The translations under genes and the position numbers were made by a program. From positions 101,418 through 117,821 of the forward strand of contig QAML01000007.1 in the NCBI GenBank assembly GCA_003150315.1: DNA of 16,404 nucleotides, in the 5' to 3' direction. This document shows, one piece after another, positions 1-7,954 of this stretch. Under the pieces are notes generated by a model, which was not told where the DNA came from, did no database searches, and worked only from the letters and a program-made list of their open reading frames with translations. Positions within the stretch are counted from its first letter, which is position 1. Each line of letters begins with the position of its first letter. This DNA comes from Prevotellaceae bacterium (GTDB lineage Bacteria > Bacteroidota > Bacteroidia > Bacteroidales > Bacteroidaceae).

Positions 1-73
1 GCGTTTAGCTCAGCTGGTTCAGAGCATCTGCCTTACAAGCAGAGGGTCGGCGGTTCGAATCCGTCAACGCCCA
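1..73 (+). tRNA. tRNA-Val (anticodon TAC), 5' end cut by window edge
   Basis: A cloverleaf can be drawn by eye. The D stem is GCTC (8-11) with GAGC (22-25). The anticodon stem is TCTGC (27-31) with GCAGA (39-43), around a 7-nt loop whose positions 34-36 are TAC, so it reads Val GUA codons. The T arm is GGCGG, TTCGAAT, CCGTC. The 3' acceptor strand AACGCCC (66-72) pairs with GGGCGTT, but only GCGTT lies in the window, so two 5' bases are missing. The discriminator is A73. No CCA is encoded, as is common in Bacteroidota. Confidence 0.95.
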
Positions 74-78
74 CAAAT

Positions 79-111
79 AAAAACGGCAATCGAAAAACGG
101 TTGCCGTTTTT
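79..111 (+). terminator. Rho-independent terminator after tRNA-Val
   Basis: AAAAACGGCAA (79-89) is perfectly complementary to TTGCCGTTTTT (101-111), with an 11-nt loop. The 3' arm ends in a T run that continues as GTTTT. It lies 5 nt beyond the tRNA. The A-rich 5' arm could also let it work on the opposite strand. Confidence 0.85.
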
Positions 112-246
112 GTTTTATGTCGAATACTACAAGGCGTTTGGCATATCTTGTAAAACATCAGATATACGCATAAAGCCAAGATATTATTTAATTCGAAGTG
201 GTAGCCCAACCGTATTTTGGGGGAATTTCACGGTAGTTTTTATGCT

Positions 247-373
247 TTTGTAAGTTGTTGAAAATCAGATGCGATTTTTCGCTGAAAATATAAGGCATAT
301 ATTTTGAAATAAGTGCCTTGTATTTTAAAATATATGGCTTATATTTTTTACAACAAGCCATATGTTTTTTTCG
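247..373 (+). repeat. 127-bp intergenic repeat, copy A (four 11-bp cores, 21-bp period)
   Basis: This is the first of three homologous copies (others at 7710-7836 and inverted at 12194-12320). It begins with TTTGTAAGTTGTTG (247-260), identical to copy B. A TCAG-containing segment follows, then four 11-bp cores starting at 290, 311, 332 and 353, exactly 21 bp apart. The cores are ATAAGGCATAT, AAGTGCCTTGT, ATATGGCTTAT and ACAAGCCATAT, separated by 10-bp AT spacers such as ATTTTGAAAT. Core 1 pairs with core 2 and core 3 with core 4, so two adjacent hairpins can form. It lies about 105 bp upstream of the pyrK promoter. I do not recognise the family. Confidence 0.85.
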
Positions 374-476
374 GTGGCTCACATCCGGGGTTTGCTTTCC
401 CGCATTTGGCGGTTTGCAACCGTTGTGTTTTTTGCATATATGCATGAATTTTGTGGACGGGTGGGAGAGAAAAAGT

Positions 477-506
477 TTTGGATATGATGGGAATTTTCTA
501 ACTTTG
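477..506 (+). promoter_or_regulatory. Bacteroidota-type promoter for pyrK
   Basis: TTTG (477-480) fits the -33 element and TAACTTTG (499-506) matches the -7 consensus TAnnTTTG, with an 18-bp spacer. Transcription should start near 512, giving a short leader before the pyrK ATG at 527. No PyrR-type attenuator or other leader structure fits in such a short leader. Confidence 0.75.
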
Positions 507-526
507 TATGTGATATAGATTATAAA

Positions 527-1318
527 ATGAAGAAATACATTCTTGACCTGAAAGTGGTCTCCAACGAACGGTTTGCTTCGGGACATTCGCTTTTGAAACT
601 CACCGATGAGAGCAAGGCTTTGCCGGAAATACTGCCGGGGCAGTTTGTGCAGGTGCGTGCGTGTGCCGAGGGAGGGCTTCCGTTGCTTCGCAGACCCATT
701 TCCGTGAATTTCGTAGACCGCGAAAAAAACGAGTTGTGGCTTCTTGTTCACAATGTGGGCAGGGGCACGGCTTATATATGCTCGCTCAATCCCGGCGATA
801 CGGCTAATGTGGTTTTGCCTTTGGGAAACGGTTTTACCATTCCGCCACGTGGCGGAAAAGTTAAGCACGAACTGCTTGTGGGCGGGGGAGTTGGCACGGC
901 TCCGTTGCTCTATTTGGGCAAGGAATTGCTGAAGCGCGATGTGGAACCTACTTTCCTGCTTGGCGGACGTTCTGCCAGGGACATTCTGCAACTTGACGAT
1001 TTCGCAAAATACGGCAGAGTGTTCATAACTACCGAGGATGCGTCGGCAGGAGAACAGGGGTTCGTAACCCAACACAGTTTGCTGGAGCGCGAAAAGTTCG
1101 ATTACATAGCCACGTGTGGTCCTAAGCCCATGATGAAGGCGGTGGCGAAGTATGCAAGTCAAAGCGGAACGGCGTGTGAAGCCTCGCTCGAAAATATGAT
1201 GGCTTGCGGTTTGGGTGCGTGTCTGTGCTGTGTGGAGGAGAATGCCGAAGGGCATAACGTATGTGTGTGCAAAGAAGGTCCGATATTCAATATAAATAAA
1301 TTGTCATGGCTCAACTGA
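527..1318 (+). CDS. pyrK: Dihydroorotate dehydrogenase B, electron-transfer subunit
   Basis: 263 aa, the usual PyrK length. PyrK carries FAD and a [2Fe-2S] cluster and passes electrons between NAD(H) and the FMN of PyrD in the fourth step of pyrimidine synthesis, in the cytosol. The FAD-binding RRPIS motif is at residues 55-59. The nucleotide-binding GGGVGTAPL is at 119-127, and CGPKPM follows at about 197. The cluster cysteines are C227, C232, C235 and C248, in the family pattern CGxGxCxxC...C. An extra C234 lies inside the motif (LCC where LGC is usual). The ATG sits about 15 nt after the predicted transcription start. The 3' end overlaps pyrD by 13 nt, which suggests translational coupling. 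The family call is firm. Confidence 0.96.
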   Translation: MKKYILDLKVVSNERFASGHSLLKLTDESKALPEILPGQFVQVRACAEGGLPLLRRPISVNFVDREKNELWLLVHNVGRGTAYICSLNPGDTANVVLPLGNGFTIPPRGGKVKHELLVGGGVGTAPLLYLGKELLKRDVEPTFLLGGRSARDILQLDDFAKYGRVFITTEDASAGEQGFVTQHSLLEREKFDYIATCGPKPMMKAVAKYASQSGTACEASLENMMACGLGACLCCVEENAEGHNVCVCKEGPIFNINKLSWLN

Positions 1319-2214
1319 CTACCAATATAGCGGGCATAGAGTTCCGCAATCCGGTGCTGACGGCTTCAGGTACGTTTGGCTACGGACCGGAATTCGCCGA
1401 TTTCGTGGATTTCTCCAAAATAGGAGGAATAATAGTGAAAGGCACAACCCTTAAACCCCGAGAGGGAAATCCTTATCCGCGTATGGCGGAAACGCCGTCG
1501 GGCATGCTCAACTGTGTGGGGCTTCAAAACAAGGGGGTTGACTATTTTGTGGATAAGATATACCCGCGCATTGAAAAACTCGACACAAATGTCATTGTTA
1601 ATGTTGCAGGTTCGTCGCCCGAAGACTATGCCGAGTGCGCCTCACGTCTTGCGGGACTTGAAAAGATTCCGTGCATAGAGCTGAACATATCTTGTCCCAA
1701 CGTAAAGAACGGGGGAATGGCGTTTGGCGTAACGCCCGAAGGGGCTGCAAGCGTGGTTTCGGCTGTGCGCAAAGCCTATGGCAAACCCATAATAGTGAAG
1801 TTGTCGCCAAATGTAACTGACATTTCCGAAATTGCACGCGCCGTGGAAGCTGCGGGAGCTGATTCAGTTTCGCTCATAAACACCCTCATGGGCATGGCAA
1901 TTGACATAGAACGCCGCAAAATGAAGCTGAGCATAAAAACCGGCGGACTTTCCGGTCCGGCAGTGAAGCCTGTGGCTGTGAGAATGGTATGGGATGTGGC
2001 TCATGCGGTGAAAATTCCCGTCATTGGGCTTGGCGGTATCTGCACTCCCGAAGATGCGGTGGAATTTCTCATGGCAGGGGCAAAAGCCATAGAGATTGGT
2101 ACTGCCAATTTCCTGAACCCAGCTATAGCAGGCGAGATGGCGGAAGGAATAAACCGCTGGCTCGACAAACACGGATGCAAATCGGTTGACGAAATAATAG
2201 GAGTTGCGCAATAA
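1306..2214 (+). CDS. pyrD: Dihydroorotate dehydrogenase, class 1B catalytic subunit
   Basis: 302 aa, full length for the class 1B enzyme, an FMN TIM barrel that oxidises dihydroorotate to orotate with PyrK as its redox partner. Visible motifs are ASGTFGYG near residue 20, K45 in IVKG (FMN/substrate lysine), NISCPN with C130 as the class 1 catalytic base (class 2 enzymes have Ser here), and VKLSPN near residue 164. The C-terminal phosphate-binding part holds GLGGI and IEIGTANF. Cys at 130 together with the adjacent pyrK rules out the quinone-linked class 2 enzyme. The start overlaps the end of pyrK. No promoter or terminator separates it from pepT, 44 bp downstream. Confidence 0.96.
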   Translation: MAQLTTNIAGIEFRNPVLTASGTFGYGPEFADFVDFSKIGGIIVKGTTLKPREGNPYPRMAETPSGMLNCVGLQNKGVDYFVDKIYPRIEKLDTNVIVNVAGSSPEDYAECASRLAGLEKIPCIELNISCPNVKNGGMAFGVTPEGAASVVSAVRKAYGKPIIVKLSPNVTDISEIARAVEAAGADSVSLINTLMGMAIDIERRKMKLSIKTGGLSGPAVKPVAVRMVWDVAHAVKIPVIGLGGICTPEDAVEFLMAGAKAIEIGTANFLNPAIAGEMAEGINRWLDKHGCKSVDEIIGVAQ

Positions 2215-2258
2215 AATCAGCACAAATTCTATACGAGAATAATTAAAAGCATATTAAT

Positions 2259-3488
2259 ATGGAATTGATAGAACGCTTTTTAGACTATGTGGGTTACGAT
2301 ACCCAATCGAGCGAAACTGCCGACACTACTCCAAGCACACCGAAACAGCTTGTGTTTGCGGAGCATTTGAAAAATCAATTGGAAGAACTCGGATTTGATG
2401 ACGTGTATCTTGACGAGCACGGATATATATACGCCACTCTGCCGGCAAATACCGACAAGAAAGTTCCTACAATCGGTTTCATTTCGCATTACGACACGAG
2501 TCCCGACTGCAGCGGCGCAAATATCAAACCGCGTATAGTGAAAAATTACGACGGTTCGGACATCTTGCTTTCCGAAAGCAGCGGTCGCGTGCTTTCTCCA
2601 AAGATGTTCCCCGAATTGCTTCCGCATAAAGGTGAGGATTTGATTGTTACAGACGGAAACACGTTGCTCGGAGCCGACGACAAAGCCGGTATAGCCGAAA
2701 TTGTTCAGGCAATGGTGTGGCTGAAAGAGCATCCCGAGGTGAAACACGGCAAAATCCGCATGGGTTTCAACCCTGATGAGGAAATAGGAATGGGAGCGCA
2801 TCTTTTCGATGTGGAACGTTTCGGTTGCGAATGGGCTTACACCATGGACGGAGGCGAGGTTGGAGAAATAGAATACGAGAATTTCAACGCCGCTTCTGCT
2901 AAGGTGAAGGTAACAGGTGTGAGCGTGCATCCCGGATATGCCAAAGGAAAAATGAAAAACGCCGGACGAATAGCAGCGGAACTGATAAAATCGGTGCCGG
3001 ATGCCGAAACTCCCGAAACGACTCAAGAATACGAAGGTTTCTATCACCTTACCGGTGTGGAGGGATGCGTTGAAAGTGCCACGGTGAACTACATAATACG
3101 CGACCATGACCGAAATAAATTCGAAAAACGCAAAGAATTCTTCCGCAAACTTGTTGAAAAACTCAACGGAAAGTATGGTGAGGGAACGGTGAACGTTGAA
3201 ATCTCGGATTCATACTATAATATGCTCGAGAAAATAGAACAGGTGATTCATATAATAGACATCGTTAAAAAGGCAATGGAAGAAGTGGGGCTGACACCCA
3301 AGGTTCGCGCCATAAGAGGCGGTACCGACGGAGCGCAACTCTCTTTCAAAGGTCTTCCTTGCCCCAATATTTTTGCGGGAGGCATTAATTTCCACGGACC
3401 ATACGAGTTCGTTCCCGTGCAGTCTATGGAAAAAGCAATGAAAACCGTAGTAAAAATTTGCGAACTTACCGCGCAGTATAACGGTTGA
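2259..3488 (+). CDS. pepT: Peptidase T (tripeptide aminopeptidase, M20B)
   Basis: 409 aa, matching the family length of about 410. PepT is a cytosolic di-zinc enzyme that removes the N-terminal residue from tripeptides. The metal ligands and catalytic residues are all recognisable: H77 and D79 (SHYDTSPD), D140 (GADDKAG), the catalytic Glu at 174-175 (PDEEIG), D197 (TMDGGEVG) and H379 (NFHGPYEF). [11 protein letters not shown] near 353-363 is typical of PepT. A dimerisation (lid) domain occupies roughly 210-320. The preceding 44 bp contain no TAnnTTTG promoter, so the gene is probably co-transcribed with pyrKD. Any metabolic link to pyrimidine synthesis is unclear; salvage of amino acids from peptides is the likely role. 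Confidence 0.95.
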   Translation: MELIERFLDYVGYDTQSSETADTTPSTPKQLVFAEHLKNQLEELGFDDVYLDEHGYIYATLPANTDKKVPTIGFISHYDTSPDCSGANIKPRIVKNYDGSDILLSESSGRVLSPKMFPELLPHKGEDLIVTDGNTLLGADDKAGIAEIVQAMVWLKEHPEVKHGKIRMGFNPDEEIGMGAHLFDVERFGCEWAYTMDGGEVGEIEYENFNAASAKVKVTGVSVHPGYAKGKMKNAGRIAAELIKSVPDAETPETTQEYEGFYHLTGVEGCVESATVNYIIRDHDRNKFEKRKEFFRKLVEKLNGKYGEGTVNVEISDSYYNMLEKIEQVIHIIDIVKKAMEEVGLTPKVRAIRGGTDGAQLSFKGLPCPNIFAGGINFHGPYEFVPVQSMEKAMKTVVKICELTAQYNG

Positions 3489-3519
3489 CCTTGTAAAAAC
3501 AAAGATAAATGCAAAACAT

Positions 3520-3557
3520 GAAGGCGGTGAGGGACAACGGTTACCCCAACCGCCTTC
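3520..3557 (+). other. Hairpin in the pepT-antiporter spacer
   Basis: GAAGGCGGT (3520-3528) and ACCGCCTTC (3549-3557) form a perfect 9-bp stem around a 20-nt loop that can add an inner GGG/CCC pairing. No T run follows, so it is a poor intrinsic terminator. It ends 21 nt before the antiporter start codon. It could stabilise or process the mRNA, or modulate expression of the downstream gene; the role is inference. Confidence 0.5.
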
Positions 3558-3578
3558 TGCTTTAACATATAAGCCATA

Positions 3579-5837
3579 ATGGAACATCTGCCAAAGATTA
3601 TTTACGACCTTGCACTGATTCTTGTGCTCGCAGGAGCTGTAACGCTAATCTTCAAACGACTTAAGCAACCTCTTGTATTGGGTTATATAGTTGCGGGATT
3701 CCTTGCCGGTCCCCACATGCCTTATATGCCTACTGTCAGCGACCTTGGCTCTGTGGAGACATGGGGAAACATCGGTGTCATATTCCTTATGTTTACGTTG
3801 GGAATAGAGTTCAGTTTCAAAAAGATAATGAAAATGGGAAGCTCGCCCATTATAGCGGCAGTAACAATAATTTCGGCGATGAGCATGCTGGGTTCTCTGC
3901 TCGGGCATTCCTTTGGTTGGAGCAGAATGGACAGTCTTTTTCTCGGCGGAATGCTTGCCATGAGTTCCACAACCATTATATACAAAGCTTTTGACGACCT
4001 CGGACTCCGCAGTCAGAAGTTCGCAACGAATGTGTTAAGTGTTCTTGTTCTCGAAGACATTCTTGGAATTTTGCTAATGGTTATTCTTTCGACGCTTGCG
4101 GTAAGTAAGGATTTCGATGGTATGACTGTTGTTGATAGTCTTATGAGACTTTTGTTCTATCTTGCCTTGTTGTTCCTCGTGGGTGTGTTTATAGTTCCGT
4201 TGATATTGCGAAAAAACCGCAAGTGGATAGGCAAGGAAACTCTGTTGGTCGTTTCTGTAGGATTTTGTTTTGCCATGGTTGTTCTGGCAGTCAAGTTGGG
4301 ATATAGTGCAGCCTTTGGCGCGTTCATGATGGGGAGTATATTTGCCGAGACAGTTGAGGCGGAGACGATAGAAAAGCTTGTTAGTCCCGTGAAAGACCTT
4401 TTCGGCGCAGTGTTTTTTGTTTCCGTCGGAATGCTTGTGGATCCGGCGATTCTTACACAGTATTGGTTGCCGGTAATGTTGATTACGCTCACAATATTAA
4501 TAGGTCAGGCAGTTTTCGGATCCTTTGGATTTATTCTTTCAGGGCAATCGCTGAAGGGGGCAATGCAAAGCGGATTCAGCATGGCACAGATAGGTGAGTT
4601 TGCATTTATTATTGCATCTCTCGGAATGTCTCTTCATGTCATCAGTAGCTTTATATATCCTATTGTAGTTGCTGTTTCCGTGATAACAACGTTTCTCACG
4701 CCTTATATGATAAAGAGTGCGCCGGCGGCATACGGACTTGTTAAAAAAATAACGCCTGCAAAAATCATGGTTGTGCTTGACAAGAAGCCTTCGCAGCATA
4801 AATCGGAGCAAACGGGAAGCGCATGGAAGAGACTTATTACTGCGTTGCTGAAACAGATTGCGGCTTATTCCATATTATGTGTGGCGATAACGGCAATAAT
4901 GTTGAGCTTTTTCCTGCCGTTCTTCAGACATACCATGAGCCATTGGATAGGAAATGCCGTGTGTGCCGTTGTAACAATTGCGCTTCTGTCTCCTTTTTTG
5001 CGTGCAATTGTTATGCGTAAAAACCATTCCGAGGAGTTTCGTCAGATATGGCGTAAGAATTTGCGGGGAAGCCATTTCCTGCTTGCCATGACGATATTCG
5101 TGCGATATTTGCTCGCGAGTGCGTATGTCTATTACATTATTAATTATGTATCGCCTTTCGCAAGTTGGATTCATTTTGCGGTCGCAATGATTCTTGTTGC
5201 CCTTATGATGCGTTCAAAACGGATTAAACTTTACAGCATTGCCATAGAAAGAGTGTTTTTCCAGAATTTACGTTCACGCGATTTGCAGGCTGTTGTCCAC
5301 GGAAAGGTAAAGCCTCTCTACGCGAACCATCTTCTTTCGCGCGAAATCCATATTGCCGACCTCGACGTGCCTGAAAATACCGCATGGGCGGGGAAGTCTT
5401 TGGCGGAACTCGATTTCAGCCATAAATACGGTATTATGATTTCGTCGATAATGCGTGGCGGTGTGCGTCACAACATTCCAATGGCGCAAATGCAGGTTTA
5501 TCCCGGCGACCGTCTCGAGGTTATCGGCAATGATGAACAGTTAAAACTTTTCGCGTCAAGGATGTCGGAAGCCGTTGTTCATGTTGATATGGCTCCCGAA
5601 CAGCGTGTAATGCAGTTGAAGTGCATTTCCGTGAGCACTTCTTCGCCGCTTTTCGGAAAAACAGTGCGCGATAGTCGGTTGCGCGAGGATTATCGTTGCA
5701 TGATAGTGGGTTTTGAGGAGGGCAGCGAAGCTCTTGGTCTGCCCTCTGCCTCACGTGTTTTTCGCGACGGCGACCTTGTGTGGCTTGTGGGTGAGAAAAA
5801 TTCGCTAAGAAAACTCGTTTCCGAAAACGTGAAATAG
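3579..5837 (+). CDS. CPA2-family cation:proton antiporter with two C-terminal RCK_C (TrkA-C) domains
   Basis: 752 aa inner-membrane protein. Residues 1-380 form the Na+/H+-exchanger domain, with PLVLGYIVAGFLAGP (31-45), the family motif FTLGIEFSF (72-80) and an acidic ED pair (159-160) in a central helix, where relatives carry QD or DD. Residues about 420-545 add roughly four more hydrophobic segments. The cytosolic end has two TrkA-C-like domains, about 586-663 and 676-750, each with a PGD/DGD turn (642-644, 730-732). There is no nucleotide-binding RCK_N (GxGxxG) domain, so it is not a standard KefB/KefC. Transport of K+ or Na+ against H+ is expected; the ion cannot be read from the sequence. 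It lies 90 bp after pepT with no clear promoter of its own, so read-through is likely. Confidence 0.88.
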   Translation: MEHLPKIIYDLALILVLAGAVTLIFKRLKQPLVLGYIVAGFLAGPHMPYMPTVSDLGSVETWGNIGVIFLMFTLGIEFSFKKIMKMGSSPIIAAVTIISAMSMLGSLLGHSFGWSRMDSLFLGGMLAMSSTTIIYKAFDDLGLRSQKFATNVLSVLVLEDILGILLMVILSTLAVSKDFDGMTVVDSLMRLLFYLALLFLVGVFIVPLILRKNRKWIGKETLLVVSVGFCFAMVVLAVKLGYSAAFGAFMMGSIFAETVEAETIEKLVSPVKDLFGAVFFVSVGMLVDPAILTQYWLPVMLITLTILIGQAVFGSFGFILSGQSLKGAMQSGFSMAQIGEFAFIIASLGMSLHVISSFIYPIVVAVSVITTFLTPYMIKSAPAAYGLVKKITPAKIMVVLDKKPSQHKSEQTGSAWKRLITALLKQIAAYSILCVAITAIMLSFFLPFFRHTMSHWIGNAVCAVVTIALLSPFLRAIVMRKNHSEEFRQIWRKNLRGSHFLLAMTIFVRYLLASAYVYYIINYVSPFASWIHFAVAMILVALMMRSKRIKLYSIAIERVFFQNLRSRDLQAVVHGKVKPLYANHLLSREIHIADLDVPENTAWAGKSLAELDFSHKYGIMISSIMRGGVRHNIPMAQMQVYPGDRLEVIGNDEQLKLFASRMSEAVVHVDMAPEQRVMQLKCISVSTSSPLFGKTVRDSRLREDYRCMIVGFEEGSEALGLPSASRVFRDGDLVWLVGEKNSLRKLVSENVK

Positions 5838-5863
5838 TTATAGCCTTCGGGCAATGTCAAAAT

Positions 5864-5897
5864 AAAAACGGGACATCCTGTTAGATGTCCCGTTTTT
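5864..5897. terminator. Bidirectional terminator between antiporter and tig
   Basis: AAAAACGGGACATC (5864-5877) and GATGTCCCGTTTTT (5884-5897) form a perfect 14-bp stem with a 6-nt loop. The stem is A-rich on one side and T-rich on the other, so it can end transcription from both of the convergent genes that flank it. Confidence 0.92.
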
Positions 5898-5914
5898 GTG
5901 TTATGTTGTTGAGA

Positions 5915-7273
5915 TTATTTCTTTTCCTGCTCTTCTTTGATGAGCTTTTCAAAATCCTCAAGCGAAATCTTTTTGTGGTTAAGAGTAATTTTCTCCTTAT
6001 ATGCGGCAATGAGTTTCTCGCTCAAAACCTCGTAGAAAATTTCTTCAATCTGGTTGTCCTCTTTAAGCGACTTTTCTGCGTATTGTTCCACGAGTTCGTC
6101 GGGAAGCTGCATTCCGTAAGCTGCAAATTGGCGACGGGTGCGAACCTTTGCCATTGCGCGTACATCGGCATCCTCAACTTTTATTCCCGCAGCCACAGCC
6201 AAGTGGTCGCGAACGAGTTGCCATTTCAGTTGTTCGGTTGCGCCGGCATAATTGTCGTCAATATATTTGTCGTCTTTGCTCGGGTTGTTCTCTTTCATGA
6301 GACGTTTGAGCAGAGGTTCGGAAAATTCGAGTTCGCCAGCCTTTTTGAGTGCGTAAACACGCAAATCCTCAAAGAACTTATAGTCTGCGTTGGCGGTTTG
6401 AGCCTTGTTGTATTCTTCGCGAACTTTCTCACGGAATTCTTTCTCATCTTTCACAGCATCTTTCCCGAGAGCATTGTCAAAGAATTCCTGATTCAGCTCG
6501 GCAGGTTTGCGGTGATTGATTTCAGTAATGGTGTATGTGAAGTTTCCTTCGTGATTCTTCAGCTCTTCTTTCTTTATTTTGAGCATGGAAGCCGCCTGAG
6601 TTTCGTCGCCATAAAGAGAAGCGGGCTTGATTGTGAGAACGTCGTCTTTCTTTGCGCCGTCAAAGATTTTCTTTTGTTCTTCGTCTTTAACGTATTCCGG
6701 TGAAATGAGCACGCCTTCCACTTTCAAGGGCTCAACACCTTCGGCTGCTGCCACTTCCACAAGGTCGCCTTTCATGTAATCGCCTTTCTGATATTCGTTA
6801 ACCTGCTCGAAAGTACCTTGAGCCATGAGCATTTCGTTAATTCTCTCGTCAACGAATTTGTCGCTTACCTCAATGTCATAGTAAGTAAGCTTGTCTTTCT
6901 TGTCAAGCGATACTTCGATGTTCGGCTCTATGGCAACGTCCATTATATATTCGAAATCGTCGCGCTCTTTATAGTCCTGCTCTTTCTGTTCGCTGTTGGG
7001 GAGCACATGACCGAGCACATTTATTTTGTTTTTCTTGAAATAGTCGGATATTGCTTTGTTCACTGCCTTTGAAACTTCCTCTGCCTTGGCTTCGGGACCG
7101 TATAGTTTCTTGACAAGACTCATAGGTACGCATCCGGGGCGGAAGCCTTTCATGTTGGCTTTGCGGCGGAATTCCTTGAGAGACTTTTCAAGTCCTTCCT
7201 GATAGTCTTCGGGAGCAACTTTCACTGTGAGTTTGCCGCTCACTTTATCAATATTCTCGAATTTGATGTCCAT
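5915..7273 (-). CDS. tig: Trigger factor, ribosome-associated chaperone/prolyl isomerase
   Basis: 452 aa, typical for Bacteroidota trigger factors. It binds the ribosome at the polypeptide exit and shields nascent chains. The N-terminal ribosome-binding domain carries GFRPGCVP (43-50), matching the GFRxGxxP signature; the residue after FR is P where E. coli has K. The FKBP-type PPIase region, at about 150-245, is divergent. The SurA-like helical arms run from about 260 to 430, with a charged Lys/Glu C-terminus. The gene stands alone, converges with the antiporter and shares its terminator. A -7 element at 7391-7398 gives a leader of about 110 nt. The clpP/clpX genes that often follow tig elsewhere are absent here. 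Confidence 0.94.
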   Translation of the reverse strand: MDIKFENIDKVSGKLTVKVAPEDYQEGLEKSLKEFRRKANMKGFRPGCVPMSLVKKLYGPEAKAEEVSKAVNKAISDYFKKNKINVLGHVLPNSEQKEQDYKERDDFEYIMDVAIEPNIEVSLDKKDKLTYYDIEVSDKFVDERINEMLMAQGTFEQVNEYQKGDYMKGDLVEVAAAEGVEPLKVEGVLISPEYVKDEEQKKIFDGAKKDDVLTIKPASLYGDETQAASMLKIKKEELKNHEGNFTYTITEINHRKPAELNQEFFDNALGKDAVKDEKEFREKVREEYNKAQTANADYKFFEDLRVYALKKAGELEFSEPLLKRLMKENNPSKDDKYIDDNYAGATEQLKWQLVRDHLAVAAGIKVEDADVRAMAKVRTRRQFAAYGMQLPDELVEQYAEKSLKEDNQIEEIFYEVLSEKLIAAYKEKITLNHKKISLEDFEKLIKEEQEKK

Positions 7274-7390
7274 GTTTTGTATTGTGTAATTAATTGTTTC
7301 TTTGTCGGTTCGTCTTTATGACGGGTGAATGTTTCTTTGTTTTCGGCTGTTGATGCATTTTTGTGTTATACAATCCCGCCAAATTGCTTG

Positions 7391-7398
7391 CAAAATTA
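7391..7398 (-). promoter_or_regulatory. Candidate -7 element for tig
   Basis: On the minus strand this reads TAATTTTG, a match to TAnnTTTG. No good TTG-type -33 element is visible 18-20 bp upstream, so the call rests on one element and its position ahead of tig. Confidence 0.45.
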
Positions 7399-7709
7399 GT
7401 GCTTTCCTTTCACTTATCAGCCATTTATGTGCGGAAAAATGGTTTTCGACTGCGCTATTTCTTCTTTATCTGCGGGTTGTGGCTTGCTCTTTGCCTTTCT
7501 GCAGCATGATATTTCCAAAAAATGCGTTCCGCGCTTTTTTGTTTCCCGAAATTTTTCAGATGTCCGGGAATGCATGAAAAGGCTTCCGGTTTTCAGAAAT
7601 CGCGAAGCGTATTGCCATGAGTGCGGCAATAATTTCCTCGAAAAGGGAATGCCGTGGAAAATTTCATACAAGTCTGATTGTCAGGAAAATAACCCAAAAG
7701 TTGACAGTC

Positions 7710-7836
7710 TTTGTAAGTTGTTGTTTCTCAGGTATTTGAGATGGTCAAAAATACAAGGCACTTATTTTAAAATAAGTGCCTTGTATTTTAAAATATATGG
7801 CTTGTGTTTTTTGCGATAAGCCATGTGTTTTTTACG
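7710..7836 (+). repeat. 127-bp intergenic repeat, copy B (contains a 42-bp perfect palindrome)
   Basis: Same layout and orientation as copy A. TTTGTAAGTTGTTG (7710-7723) is identical. A TCAG-containing segment follows, then four cores at 7753, 7774, 7795 and 7816, again exactly 21 bp apart and starting 43 bp from the left end as in copy A. The cores are ACAAGGCACTT, AAGTGCCTTGT, ATATGGCTTGT and ATAAGCCATGT. Cores 1 and 2 with their spacer form a perfect 42-bp palindrome (7748-7789). Cores 3 and 4 form a second hairpin. It ends 62 bp upstream of the VTC promoter. Confidence 0.88.
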
Positions 7837-7898
7837 ATGTCTGGAACGGAGCAAAAAATATTATTTGTAAGTACAGGTTTCACCCGGTGTGTTTGTGT

Positions 7899-7929
7899 TT
7901 TGTGATTATGAAAAATATTCTTAACTTTG
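7899..7929 (+). promoter_or_regulatory. Bacteroidota-type promoter for the VTC operon
   Basis: TTTG (7899-7902) and TAACTTTG (7922-7929) match the -33 and -7 elements with a 19-bp spacer, the best promoter match in the window. The predicted start at about 7935 excludes the in-frame TTG at 7934 as an ordinary start codon and supports the ATG at 7955. Confidence 0.8.
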
Positions 7930-7954
7930 GACGTTGTTACGTTTAAGCGAGGCA

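Larger units (their letters stand above)
7274..7954. other. 680-bp intergenic region between tig and the VTC operon
   Basis: This divergent spacer holds the tig leader and -7 element, repeat copy B (7710-7836) and the VTC operon promoter (7899-7929). I see no convincing gene in 7399-7709. Short open frames there have no recognisable product, and the longest on the plus strand (7427-7819) ends by translating the repeat itself. A weak 6-bp inverted repeat, ATTGCC/GGCAAT (7611-7630), is the only other structure noticed. Confidence 0.6.

Noticed and set aside
143..184. Inverted repeat ATATCTTG / CAAGATAT after the tRNA-Val terminator
   Set aside because: Only 8 AT-rich bp with a 26-nt gap; could be chance or a decayed repeat remnant, but alignment to the 127-bp element is not convincing.
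247..373. CRISPR-like array, from regularly spaced short repeats
   Set aside because: Cores are only 11 bp, the 10-bp spacers are themselves similar AT palindromes, and there are exactly four per copy; this does not fit CRISPR repeats and spacers.
188..1255. Long minus-strand open frame of 355 codons opposite pyrK
   Set aside because: It lies antisense to a clearly recognised gene, runs into the repeat and promoter region, and its translation shows no family motif.
5885..6703. 272-codon plus-strand frame opposite tig
   Set aside because: Phe/Leu/Val-rich antisense translation of the Lys/Glu-rich tig gene; it also starts inside the terminator.
7417..7671. 84-codon minus-strand frame upstream of tig
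   Set aside because: No recognisable motif, no clear promoter, and it covers the region upstream of the tig -7 element; probably chance.
7427..7819. 130-codon open frame in the tig-VTC spacer
   Set aside because: Its C-terminal part simply translates repeat copy B, as a similar frame does at copy A (318-518). No recognisable domain or promoter.
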